From the NCBI GenBank assembly GCA_002914805.1, contig JXTB01000034.1:865956-929955 (forward strand): a DNA stretch of 64,000 bases, in the 5' to 3' direction. Positions 40,626-51,381 of the stretch are shown piece by piece (within the stretch, counting starts at the first letter, position 1; every line of letters begins with the position of its first letter). Origin of the DNA: Parasponia andersonii. Taxonomy: Eukaryota > Streptophyta > Magnoliopsida > Rosales > Cannabaceae. The notes beneath the pieces are model-generated. The model ran no database searches. It was not told where the DNA came from and saw only the letters and a list, made by a program, of their open reading frames with translations. The position numbers were made by a program, and so were the translations under genes.

Positions 40626-42766
40626 ATGTCTAGTAGTGAGGATTTTAGGGAAGGGAATGTATTCTTAGGAGAATCTTCCAATACCAGCATTAGCTCTATA
40701 AATCTTGATGACTACCTTGAGTCAGAACCTGAAGTAGAGATAGCCGAGGTCAGGCAAAATAGTCCTCGCATAGGCGACCTTCCTCCGGACCAATGGCCTC
40801 GGTATATCAGGGTTGCCTCTGCATTTGCAATGGGTTACCAATATATGGAGGGAGATTGGTCATGTACTAATATAAGGACGAGCTGTACAACGAACAGGCT
40901 CAGCAAGATCGTATATAACTACAAGATCGCCATCCCTCTTCGCCTTTCCATTGGGTTTAATCAACCACATATACTACCTCGCGAAATTGTCTCATTCTCT
41001 GAAGTAGTTCTCAAATATGGTGTCCATCTCCCACTTCATCTATACATAAAATCAATCGTAGATTATTATGGAGTCGTCCCTTTTCAACTAACTCCAAACA
41101 CATATAGATATATGGTAGGTCTGTACATACTATACCATAAATTAGGCTTAGAAACCCCCACTCCTGAAGAGTTCGCTTGGTTCTACCAAGTGAAATCATA
41201 CCCATCAGACTTTGGCTTCTTCTATGCGAGCAAGTGGTCGAACCAAGCCATAAAAACTATATACGGGGTTCGCAACAACATGGGAAAATGAAAAAGTCCA
41301 TTTTTCCACTTTGACTACGCGAATAACGGCTTCTTTCAGAACCCTAGTAGATAACTTTTAGCTTAATGCCTTCTCTACATAAATATATTATTCTAATCGC
41401 ATTCCTATGTCATCGCAGATAACAGGGAACGACCAGGTCTTTCCAAAGAGCAGCTCGCAAGGGTGTATAAAATAAACAACCTTCCAATCGAAAAATTTGA
41501 TTGGAAGAAGCTTAGGACGTCCAAGAACTTAGTTACTTGCGGACTACTTCCAAGGGGAGCCGCCTTTCCAGATTCCACCCATCATCCAACTAAACCCTCG
41601 AGCTTGAAGAAGAAGCCAAGGAAGTAAAAAGATAAGAGTGCCTCGTCTTCCAAACCTAGGAAACGAAAAACACGTGCCACTCCTACAATCTCAGAACCAT
41701 CATATCCAGAAGCCGCATCGCCACCGATTTCTTAGCAACAAGAAGGTAGTTATTTTTCTCTTCTTTTTGTCACATCTTACACCTTATATGCTAACTAACT
41801 ATCTATACAGATATGGCAATCGGCAGCAGACTTTGAGGACCGCCATTAACTCTGGGGTCGATGGCAAAGTCCAAGATACTAGACGGCACACCACCTTCGT
41901 TGAAAGGGAAAGAGAAGGTCGACACTTCAAAGAAATGAAAGGTCGCCTTTGAAGATATCCTAACAAGCTCGCCTCCTCCTCAGCCTCCACTAACTACGAG
42001 CCAATCTGAGCCACCCAAGGAGACGGCCACTTCTGATGAAGGACCAAGCCAGGTCGATAAAAATGAGGAGCTTTTCGCACTCCTTTGCCAACTGCCAGAA
42101 AAAGCTGGTATGAGCATGGCCTTCGTCGACCGTTTTACCTCTGAGGATAGCTGGGAGAGGATGAAGCGACGACCAGCCAAGATCGCCTTTAGCTCTGCAA
42201 TGAAGATGTTGGCGAATATAAATATCCTCTATCTTTACTTTTCAACATACTTTTCTAGTATTTATGTGTTATATTTTCAGATTGCTGTAGCTAATGTCCT
42301 AATGCAGGATCCAATCCTTGAACGTTTAAAAAAAGTCGAAAAAATCGAAGAAATAACCCAAGCATTCGAGAACTCGGAGAAAGCTCGCGAGGAATAGAGA
42401 AAAGCCTTCGAATTAGAGAGGCAGCAGCTGCTCAAAGGTCTGACCAAGGAAAAGTTTGAAAAGGAGAAGCTCGAGGAGAAAATTAAAGAACTTGAGAAGA
42501 TTATCTCCGAGCATCCAGATCGCGTAAAAGAGGCGACAACAGAGGCGGCTCACAAGGCTATAGAAGAGTTCAAGGCTACTAAAAGCAAGGAGCTCGAAGA
42601 AAAAGCCAGTGACATCGCCTCGTCGACCATAATATATAATATCTTCTGCGAGCATCCAGACTTCGACTTTTCCATCCTTGGTGAAGATGTGGTCGAGCTT
42701 GTCCAGAGTTGGAGAGAAGTGGAGGCTGCCAAAACTGGAGACGATGGAGCGAGCACATTTGCATAG
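40626..42766 (+). pseudogene. Antisense ORF of element C (putative gypsy-type transposon protein), degenerate
   Basis: Exon-like blocks run on the + strand, opposite to gag-pol. Block 1 (40626-41290) has an acidic N-terminus and then VYNYKIAIPLRLSIGFNQPH and YYGVVPFQLTPNTYRYMVGL, typical of the plant 'putative gypsy type transposon' domain. A TGA at 41288 interrupts a frame that continues as KSPFFHFDYANNG. Block 2 (about 41420-41630) reads NRERPGLSKEQLARVYKI. Later blocks (41940-42220 and 42280-42766) end in a Lys/Glu-rich coiled coil (FELERQQLLKGLTKEKFEKE). AG/GT borders near 41421 and 42280 suggest introns. There are three or more stops, so it is not intact. Function unknown. Confidence 0.7.
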
Positions 42767-43399
42767 TTTTTTTTTTTTTTTAATTTCAGAACAATACGGG
42801 CTTGGTCCCCTTTTTGTTTGTAATACTTTGCTTGCATACGGGTACGAGCTTTTATCAATAAATGGTTTATTCCTGCTAAATAATTAAAACACTGCATTAT
42901 AATATAAAGATGTATAATTTAACCAAGTAGTCAATCACTAGGTGACTGATCGGTACACTATTGCAATTCGAATCTAACAAACTTAAAACGGGTTTTAAGT
43001 GTTAGGATAGGTTAGGTCGCTTAAGAAAACAGTAAGTATGAGAGATGCGAACTCAATACTATTTTTCGAAAGTTCCATGGCAAAATATAATATAGCAATA
43101 TATCACATCGAATAATGAATATTTTGCTTAGTTACTTTGTTGTTCGAGGAGGGAAATTGCATAATACGACATACTATGGCATGAAGCGAGGAGAAAATCC
43201 TAAGATTTTCTTGAAATTTTAGAAATTCAGCAGTGGTCTCTAAAACCTCTAAATGGACGTTTGCATAGTCCCTTAGGAAGCAAGTAGGAAATAATATTCT
43301 GATCCCACTGCCCCCTGAGTTTTATGGTATTCGAAGACTGCCATAAAACTATAAAAGGTGAACCAAATTGAATGATCGATGAGAAGACATCCTTATAGA

Positions 43400-43545
43400 T
43401 GATGACGAATGACGAATAACAAATGACGACCAACGAATGACGAATATAAAGAATGATGACCAATGAATGACGAATATAAGTAGTTATCTTTATTGACGAA
43501 TGATGAATACAAGATGCCCTGCCAATGACGAATACATAAAGATTT
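43400..43545 (-). repeat. Degenerate tandem repeat (GACGAATGA-type) in element C
   Basis: A 30-base unit is repeated at 43423 and 43453 with few mismatches. The shorter motif AATGACGAATA recurs at least five times between 43400 and 43540. It lies between the integrase end and the antisense ORF, where Tat-group elements often carry tandem repeats. Confidence 0.75.
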
Positions 43546-43611
43546 ACTGATAATAGTGACGAAGTTGTTCTGCATTCCAAGCATGCTCGATCTTTTGTCC
43601 ACCAGTGCGAG

Positions 43612-44640
43612 CTAACTTATATGTCCCAGGTCGAATAACGGCATCAATAACATATGGTCCTTCCCAAGATGGTCCAAATATACCAGCACCGTGCTCTTTA
43701 TTATTAGGTAGAACCTGTCGAAGAACAAGATCACCGACTTCAAACCCTCAACTTCTAACTTTAGAGTTATAATATCGAGCTGTGCACTGTTGATATAAAG
43801 TGATCTGAAGCTGAGACTGCTCACGCCTTTCTTCTAAAAGATCGACTCAATCCTCATCAGCGCCCTATTCTGATCTTGCTCATAAGTAGATCGTCATAGA
43901 GAGCTCGCACCAATTTTTACTGGTACCATTGCTTCGTATCCATAAGCTAAAGAGAATGGACTTTCTCCAGTAGTGGTTAGTTGAGTGGTGCGATAAGCCT
44001 ATAATACTTCAGGGAGTACTTCTGGCCAAGCTCCTTTGTGCTCTTCCAACTTTGTCTTTATGTTCAGTTTAAGTATCTTGTCGAGCGCCTCGACCTATCC
44101 ATTGGCTTGTGGATAAACAACAACAGAGAAATTCTTCTTGATACCTAAGTTGTCGCAGAAGTTACAGAACTCATCGCAGTCAAATTATTTCCTATTATCA
44201 GAAATTATGATATGCGGTATACTATAACGACATATTATAGATTTGTAAACAAAATCTATCATCTTCTTTGTGGAAATGGTACTCAAAACTTCAGCTTCTG
44301 TCCACTTGGTGAAATAATCGAATGCGACTACTGCATATTTTAATCCACCTCGCACCAATGGAAGCATTCCGATAATATCGATTCCTCACACTGCAAATGG
44401 CCATGGACTGGTCATTGGAGTTAGAGGAATAGGTGGCATTCTAGGAATAGTTGCAAATCGTTGACATTTGTCACACCTCTTAGTAAATTCCATTGTATCC
44501 TTCTTCATAGTTGGCCAAAAATACCCTTGTCTTCGAACTTAGTTCGCAAGTGTCTGCCCCCCGGAATGGTATCCACATATTCCTTCATGAATTTCCCTCA
44601 TAATGTAGTGTACTTTTTCTTCATCGACACACAATAACAA
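43612..44640 (-). pseudogene. Element C integrase
   Basis: On the - strand the core reads GIDIIGMLPLV (first Asp), AFDYFTKWTEAEV, IPHIIISDN (second Asp, near 44195) and PQANG-stop-VEALDK (Glu retained, Gln codon changed to TAG near 44090). A TGA sits just before GIDIIG where Trp is expected. The C-terminal part continues with TTTGESPFSLAYGYEAMVP (near 43950) to 43612. The catalytic residues are still recognisable but the frame is broken at several places. Confidence 0.8.
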
Positions 44641-44972
44641 TGACGAACTAAAACTTCTTCGATAAAGCTTCTCGTCATAGATGACATAGCGAGCTACCTT
44701 CATTCGAAGTCACTTTGCATTGTCTTTATTTTCGAGGAGGTCGCCATTTTGTATATATTTCATATAGGATCCATCCACGATGATTTCTTGTCAACTGGCA
44801 TGGTTATTTGGGGATCTACTTCGATACTTGATTTTGCAAGAAATTCGACAGGGACCACCTTTAGTAATTCGGCATCTTTTGTTTAGGCGAGCTTAGCTAG
44901 AGTATCTGTCCGAGTATTTTTAATGCGAGGAAGAAGTTGAATGTTATAAGCAGTAAATGTCGAGAAGAGTCT

Positions 44973-45245
44973 TCATACCTCCTTTAAATAAGCTATCATT
45001 TTTCCTCCTCTTGCTTGATAATCGCCAATTATTTGACAAAGGACTAGCTGGGAATCACTGTATACCTCAATCATTTCGACCTTCATTTCTCGTGCAAGTT
45101 TTAGCCCAACTATCCGTGCTTCATATTCTGCCTCATTATTTGATGCTAAAAATTTGAAGCGAAGTACACAATGAATATTGTGCCCTTCAGGACTGATTAG
45201 TACTAGGCCCGCACCGGCTCTATTCTCGTTTAACGATCCATCCAC
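44973..45245 (-). pseudogene. Element C second RNase H (archaeal-type)
   Basis: The frame opens with DGSLNENRAGAGLVLISPEG, followed by SNNEAEYEARIVGLKLA and VEMIEVYSDSQLVLCQIIGD. The Asp-Glu-Asp pattern of an active RNase H is present. It sits between the usual RNase H and integrase, the hallmark of the Tat group. A stop follows before the integrase. Confidence 0.85.
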
Positions 45246-45254
45246 ATAAAGTTT

Positions 45255-46660
45255 TCACAATTTTGATAAATTTGTAGCAGGTTTTTCGATTACTTTTTTG
45301 GGAATATTGACATCATATGTGAATTCTGCAATGAAATCTGCGAGAACTTGCCCTTTAATCGCAGTGCGGGGTTGAAAATTGATGTCAAACTGACTCAACT
45401 CAATTGCCCACTTAAGTAGTCGTCCTGAAGCTTTAGGTTTTTGCAAAACCTGCTTTAACGGAAAATTCGTGAAAACTTTGATGGAGTACGCATGAAAATA
45501 AGGTCGAAGCTTCCTGGATGCGACGATGAGTGATAATGCTAACTTCTCCATCTCTAGATATCTTGCTTCGGCATCGACCAATCTTTTACTTATGTAGTAT
45601 ACCGGTCACTGTATCCTTTCTTCTTTTCGAATTAACGCAGCACTTGTCGCATATTTGGAAACAGCGAGGTATAAATACAATTCTTCCCCCGGGTTTAGCT
45701 TCGACAAGAGTGGATGAGAACTTAAGTGTGCTTTCAATTCTCGAAATGCCTGCTCGCATTCGTCCGTCCACTCAAACCTCTTCGAACCCTTCAGTACTTT
45801 GAAGAATGGTTGGCACTTATCTGTTGACCTGGATACAAATTGACTTAATGCAGCCACTCTTCCCACTAGGCTTTGAACGTCTTTGGGTTTACAGGGGGAT
45901 TGCATATCAATTAGTGCTTGTATCTTCTGGGGATTAGCTTCGATTTTTCCCTGGTTGACCATGAACCCCAGGAATTTTCCAGATCCTACTCCGAATGCAC
46001 ACTTCTGGGGTTTAGCCTTATCTGATATTTTTGAAGAATTTTGAATATCTCATCAAAATGCTTGATGTGATCTTCAGCTCCTTTCGATTTCACCAGCATG
46101 TCATCAACATATACTTCCATTGTCTTGCCAATTTGTTTTGCAAACATCATATTGACAAGATGCTGATAAGTCGCTCCTGCGTTGATGAGTCCAAAAGGCA
46201 TCTTCTTGTAACAGTAGAATCCTTGGTCAGTGATAAACGAAGTATGCTCCTCATCAAGCTCGTACATAGGGATTTGATTATATCCAGAATATGTGTCCAT
46301 AAATCTTAACAGTTCATATCCCGACGTCGCATCTACGAGTTGGTCGATTCTCGGAAGAGGAAAACTGTCCTTCGGGCACGCCTTGTTGGGGTCGGTGAAA
46401 TCGATACAAGTTCTCTACTTTCCATTGGGTTTCTTTACTAAAACTGGGTTTGCAAGCCAGTTCGGATAGAAAGATTCCCTAATGAATCCAATCTTGAGCA
46501 GCTTCTCTACCTCTTCTTTCAATGCGACGTAGGGTTCTGGATTCATGGCTCTTCTTTTTTGCCACACAGGCTTCCTCATTGTATCTATATTAAGGCGGTG
46601 ATACATGATATTTGGATCAATCCCCACTATATCCGAATGTTGCCATGTGAAGATATCCAA
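45255..46660 (-). pseudogene. Element C reverse transcriptase and first RNase H
   Basis: Blocks on the - strand: YHRLNIDTMRKPVWQKRRAM (46600), GFIRESFYPNWLANPVLVKK (46450), MDTYSGYNQIPM (46300), MPFGLINAGATYQHLVNMMF (46190), and the catalytic box MEVYVDDML (46110). These are followed by the connection domain (VQSLVGRVAALSQFVSRSTD near 45860) and RNase H (AVSKYATSAALIRKEERIQ near 45650, YLEMEKLALSLIVASRKLRP near 45560). The YVDD box and the first Asp (MDTYSGYNQ) are intact. Stops or frameshifts separate 46660-46415, 46300-45986, 45962-45606 and 45581-45255. Confidence 0.88.
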
Positions 46661-46885
46661 ATTTGATTTCAGAAAAGCGATTAATGAAGATCACACGGGT
46701 TCTTGAAGCTTTGCTCTGATTTTAAGAACCTTCGAAGACCTATCGATTGGCAAATCTTCAAAGTCTTCTATTGGTCCAGTTTTGATCTCACCATCAATTT
46801 CTCAAGGGTCGAGGTCATCGATTGACGTTCTGCTTGACACTTCGCCTGACGTTTCCGATGCTTTCCTTGATGTTTCTCCTTATAG

Positions 46886-47347
46886 CTAGACCATCATCGT
46901 GCGAGGTGTCATATCTTTTGTTGCGAGCTTTATTGAGTTATTATAACAAGTCCTCGCATCATATTGGCTATCTCGCACCTCGCCTACTCCTTGTTGAGTT
47001 GGGAACTTCATAGCGAGATGATAGATCGAAGTTACTGCTCGAAGTTCCCTCAGTGTCGGTCTTCCTAGTACAACATTAAATGCAGAGGGGCAATCCATAA
47101 CTAAGAATTGGGTCACTACCATTGAAACCCCAGGATAGGTTCTAACATTGACCATTAACTCAATCATGCCCCTGGGCATTATGCTGTTACCAGTAAATCC
47201 GTAGAATGGGGTGACAGCGGGCTTCAGGTCACTTTCACTCAACCCCATCTTCTTGAAGGCGTCATAGTACAGGATGTCGACAGCGCTGCCATTATCGACC
47301 AATACTCGCCATAGCTGCGTGCTTCCACAGTTGATCTTTATGACCAA
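46886..47347 (-). pseudogene. Element C aspartic protease
   Basis: The frame contains RVLVDNGSAVDILYYDAF, the retroviral-type protease active site with DNG in place of the common DTG, then GFTGNSIMPRGMIELMVNV and FNVVLGRPTLRELRAVTS. This is the usual form in Tat-group elements. It is preceded by gag and followed by RT with broken frames. Confidence 0.85.
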
Positions 47348-47572
47348 TGCATCATTGTGCGAGTAAAGGACCTCCCTGGCATCCTGCTCTGTAAAGGTAA
47401 TATCTATATCCGGTACCCGTTGAAGCTTTCGTGGTCATTGCTCGAGATACATGACATTAGTTAATGGTTGCTATTGCACTTCTCATGCGTACCTATCTTG
47501 CGCTCTCTTCGAATTTCCACCGATGTGCGGGCCTCTAAAAATAGTTCCCACCTCGCGTTGAATTTTTGGAGA

Positions 47573-49409
47573 TCATTGTCGGTCTTCTTCTCGCCTTTCA
47601 TTGTTCAGTTTAGTGTACTGCCGCAGCCACCCTTCTTTAATTAATCTTTTGATTTCATCTTTCAAGGCAAAGCAGTCATTGGTATCGTGTCCAATGTCAT
47701 TGTGATACCGGCAGAACTTGTTGGGGTCGTGCCTTTTTATCGGTTCCGGTTGATGATACATCTCCTGCTGGTTCGTGACCGTATAAATATGATTTATGGG
47801 TGCGTTCAGTTCAGTATAGTTGTTGAACCTCATGGGAGCTTTTGGAACCTCCTGCTTTTTCTGTTGGGGCTGCTTATCAGTCATTGTTCATTACTCCTTT
47901 TATTCGACCTTTTATTATTGTTGTTGTTTATGGTCGCATCTTTAGTAGCATCCTTTCTTTCTTTCTTTGTGACCTTATGAAGATTTTCGTGTGAAGATTC
48001 TACCCTTATATGTCGACCAACTTTACGGTAGAAGTCTTCAAGGGTTATGCATTCTCGCTCAAGTAAATCTTCCAGAGTTTAGTTTTTGATCGCACCCCAG
48101 CCATCATTAGAGTTAAAACTCCTCCTTCAAGTGGGTTGTTGACTTTTGCCAATTCTGAGGTAAAGCGATTCAGGTAAGATTATATAGTTTCCTCTGGACC
48201 TTACCGAATAGCAGACTGACTGACCAGTGGAATAATGAAATTCTTCGCAGCCTGGAATTGCCTCAAGAATGTAGTCTGGAGTTATTGCCAGGATGAGATT
48301 GAGCCGGACTTGAGTCCTCATAACCACTTCTTCGCTGCTTCCATGAGAGTTACAGCAAAACATCTGCAACGTACAAGATCATCGACACGATGTAGTTCCA
48401 TCAGGTCATTGAAGTGATCCATATGATCCTGCGGATCAATTTTCCCATCAAAAGTGTTTATGGTGGGAAGTTTGAATCCGACAGGTAAGGCAGCAACTCG
48501 AACCTCCTCACTGAATGGTGATTGATGATACCCATCAGCGAGCTCATCGTCCCAGCCGGCAAGTGCATCTAATGCGATCCTCAAATTGTGAACATCAACG
48601 TTCGGAGGGAGAGGGAGAATATTATCTTTGGCTGGTGGTAGGGGTGGCCTTTGGTTGTTATCACGATTTAAGGTAGATTAGTCAGACAGGGTCTGCTGCG
48701 ACCTTTGTGGGGTTTCTATTGAAATAGTGCGATGAGATCGACTTCGGTCGTTGAGATATGATGTGAATCGCTCTTGACTACGTCGCTGTTCTAGATGTTG
48801 TCTCAGGTCTGTAGGATTTTGTCGAGATTCCCTACTAATCCTTTCAAAGACACTCCTCGATCGTTGTTTTTGCTCGTTGTTTAGACCATCATGATTGATG
48901 ATCGCTCTCCAAGAAGGTTGTCGACGATTACGATTTGTGCTCGAACTTTTAGTTTCGGATTCCAGGGGCAAGTCTGCAACCTTGCCTTTTCCCTTGGAGG
49001 TGCGATATCTATGACACTCCTGCTGGGCTTTATGCTGGTCGCAATTCCTTGTCTCTAGGATCTGAATTCCTCTCTCAGGTTGTTGAGCAGGACGTTCTCT
49101 GGGGCGTTCGTGCTGTGGTGGAGTTAGCATCTGTCCCTCAGCAAGTCGTCGTAGAGAGTCATTAATCTGACTTGTAATTTGCTGAAGGTTCACCAGTGCT
49201 TCTTCCATGTGATCCTGTCTCTGGACAATATTTTCTGATATGGTCATGGCAGGCTGATCCTGAGCAGGATCTACCTGTGTAGTAGCAGTACTTTGGGGTT
49301 GGTTCTGGCTAGTTCCGGTGTTTCTGATAGTGTTTCCGGTGTTTGCTATTGTTGTATGAAGCAGAATTGACAAACTTCTTCGCCGAAATAGCCCTTCTTC
49401 TAGTGCCAA
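47573..49409 (-). pseudogene. Element C gag
   Basis: The N-terminal ORF (49409-48678, 243 codons) is Gln/Arg/Ser-rich. The capsid part (48584-48127, two frames) includes FDGKIDPQDHMDHFNDLMEL and ITLMEAAKKW-type segments of the retrotransposon gag domain. The C-terminal part (47884-47573) holds FCRYHNDIGHDTNDCFALKD, the zinc-knuckle-like motif of Tat-group gag proteins. Frameshifts separate the three pieces. Confidence 0.82.
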
Positions 49410-49410
49410 T

Positions 49411-50036
49411 TGTTGACGGAGATTTTGTCAACAATGAATTTAAGAAATTATAAGATGTGACTTGTGTGTGAAAAGAGTTGATCAATCAAAGCAAGTAAAA
49501 GAGACAAGAATTTTATAGTAGTTCGGCCCCAAAAAAGATGAGCCTACGTCCACTGTTGTTCACTATTTTCTGGAGGATTACAAGAGTTTCGTTAAGTTTC
49601 CGGGAAGTAAAAATAATAAATCTCCAAAGTTCTCCCCAGAAGCCCAAAAATCCCTTACAATAGCATTGAACTCCCTTTATATAGGTGAGGGTAGCTTAAT
49701 GTTTCCCAATTATGAAAATGGGTAAGTGTATAATCAGAAAATATAATTTGAGTAACAATATAACTGGGTATTATGACTTGTTGATATTGAAAGAGAAACT
49801 TTTGTTTCCCTTTCTTTGTAGATTACCCATCTGACGAAGCTTAGTCTAGTTTTCTTTTCATTCTGGTCGCACTTAACTCGTTCAGAGGAGGTCACACTTT
49901 ATTCGGAGGGAGGTCGCATTCGACTTACTCAGAAGAGGTCGCACTTAACTTACCTGTGCGACCTGATACGCTCTCTTAGTCGCTAACTTTCCCTTTATGG
50001 CATTAACCAACATATAGGTTTTTAGACCGCACAACA
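49411..50036 (-). repeat. Element C: 5' LTR (right copy), 626 bp, with promoter
   Basis: Starts TGTTGACGG and ends CCGCACAACA on the + strand. Read on the - strand it carries a TATA box CTATATAAAG (49684-49675), the likely transcription start region. It contains repeated AGGTCGCAC motifs near 49860-49950. Confidence 0.92.
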
Positions 50037-50041
50037 CTTGG

Positions 50042-50385
50042 TAAAGCCTAATGATTTCATTTGGGTCCATGGGTGATACCTTATACATAGGAAAAAAAAC
50101 AGCTTTTTTCAAGGGGAAAATCTTCGTCTAAAGGGATAAGAAGAGCCCTCCAAGTCAGGGGATATTCTGCTTCTATATGGCAGCACAAGGGAACCTTAGT
50201 GGAACCTTAGCAAAGTACACAAGAAGAATTTTCCCTTGATTTCATGCTTTAACCCTAGAAGATGTTTACACATAAAAGTTCACAGCTCTTTTTGAGGAAA
50301 GTTATTAAATGGACCAAAGTGTTACAAAAATTATCAAGTTGGAGAGTTAAATACTATTAAAAAAAAAACATTGAGGACCTAAGTG
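50042..50385 (-). pseudogene. LINE 5' UTR and first codons of ORF1
   Basis: ORF1 begins at ATG 50070 on the - strand (MDPNEIIRLY) and is cut by element C. Upstream to 50385 is a leader whose first 75 bases (50385-50310) match, at roughly three-quarters identity by eye, the sequence at 23985-24060 on the + strand. Confidence 0.7.
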
Positions 50386-50401
50386 ATACCCCTGGAAGAT
50401 G
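50386..50401 (+). repeat. Right target-site duplication of the LINE
   Basis: ATACCCCTGGAAGATG, partner of 25643-25658 (GGA versus GAA at one position). It continues into TTTATATCACC, which fits the original unoccupied site. Confidence 0.8.
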
Positions 50402-51318
50402 TTTATATCACCTGCACTCTCCAACCTTTCTCTCGAGTATTAATCAGGTCCCTAACCTTTTTTTGTAGTTTTTATATCCCTAACATTATACATTTATATC
50501 ATATTAGTTCTTTTTTCACTTTTTTGTCCAATTCAGTGGTTATTTAATATTTTTAATACAACTCGGGTCCTCAACTTTTATACAATATATCACTTATATC
50601 CCTACTCTTTTTTATGTACCTTTTGACTCCTCAAACTTTTATTTTTGTAACATTTAAGTCCTTTTAAGTTAAAATCCAACGTTGATTATATTGTACTAAA
50701 TAAATTAATGAAAACTACCAACGGAATGTATAATAAGACATTTTTTAAAAAAAGATCATCTAAACAACAATATTATTTTTAGTTAATATTTACAACTAAC
50801 AATATTGCACAATTTAATTGTGAATTCTTGTTTAACAATAATCTTTCCATGTGTGAGAATAAATATATATCTAAATCTAGATATATGGTATTTTAAGTCT
50901 ACTAAGATTTAGAACTATATTAGTTTTATCTTTTGTTAGTATTTTTTGTTGTACTGGTGTGATTATATTTAAATCTGGATAATTTATTATTCAAATTTAG
51001 AGAATTTATTACTACTGCAAATTCGATTTTGCATAAATTCTTATAATAAATCAATCAAAAATGCTAATTCCAATAATGACGAATCGAAACTAACCATTGA
51101 AGAGTTCTAATGCATTATTCGTAAAATTTTTCTCTAAGATTATTGATAGAGATTAACCTTGCATCGAGATCTTTGTTTTTTTTCTTCAAATTTATTAATT
51201 GATTTCTTTATTCTCATTATAAGAAGTTTTATGTAAAACGATTTGTTATTATTTCTTTTATCCGAGTTTAATGAAATTGTTTCTTTATTCTTCATACAAA
51301 TACATTTTTAAGGGCATT

Positions 51319-51381
<63 letters not shown>

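Larger units (their letters stand above)
38964..50036 (-). mobile_element. Element C: Ty3/Gypsy Tat/Retand-type LTR retrotransposon, 11,073 bp
   Basis: Two 626-bp LTRs, CTTGG target duplication, polypurine tract next to the left LTR, and a primer-site candidate TTGGCACTAGAAG on the - strand next to the right LTR. Order on the - strand is gag, protease, RT, RNase H, a second archaeal-type RNase H, and integrase. A tandem-repeat stretch and then an antisense ORF on the + strand follow before the 3' LTR. The second RNase H and the antisense ORF are hallmarks of the Tat/Retand group. Several stops and frameshifts show it is not autonomous. LTR divergence near 8 percent suggests an insertion some millions of years old. 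Confidence 0.88.
25659..50385 (-). mobile_element. L1-type LINE on the - strand, split by three LTR-element insertions
   Basis: The element reads right to left. ORF1 starts with ATG at 50070 (MDPNEIIRLY), is interrupted by element C, resumes at 38958 (AFRLDEGPNVVVKMD) and continues through a zinc-knuckle-like segment near 38360. ORF2 starts at 37514 with MNVLVWNVQGLG, the classic APE endonuclease opening. Reverse transcriptase pieces lie at 36282-36100, 31625-31390 and 27730-27250, followed by zf-RVT and RNase H. The tail is poly-A at 25674-25659. Remaining LINE sequence is about 5.7 kb; roughly 0.5 kb of the reverse-transcriptase core is missing. Many stops and frameshifts make it inactive. 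Confidence 0.85.

Noticed and set aside
43393..43602. Repetitive HSLYSSFVGRH-type - strand ORF as a repeat protein
   Set aside because: It is the translation of the DNA tandem repeat in the element C spacer, with different repeats in each frame. No start or domain supports a protein.
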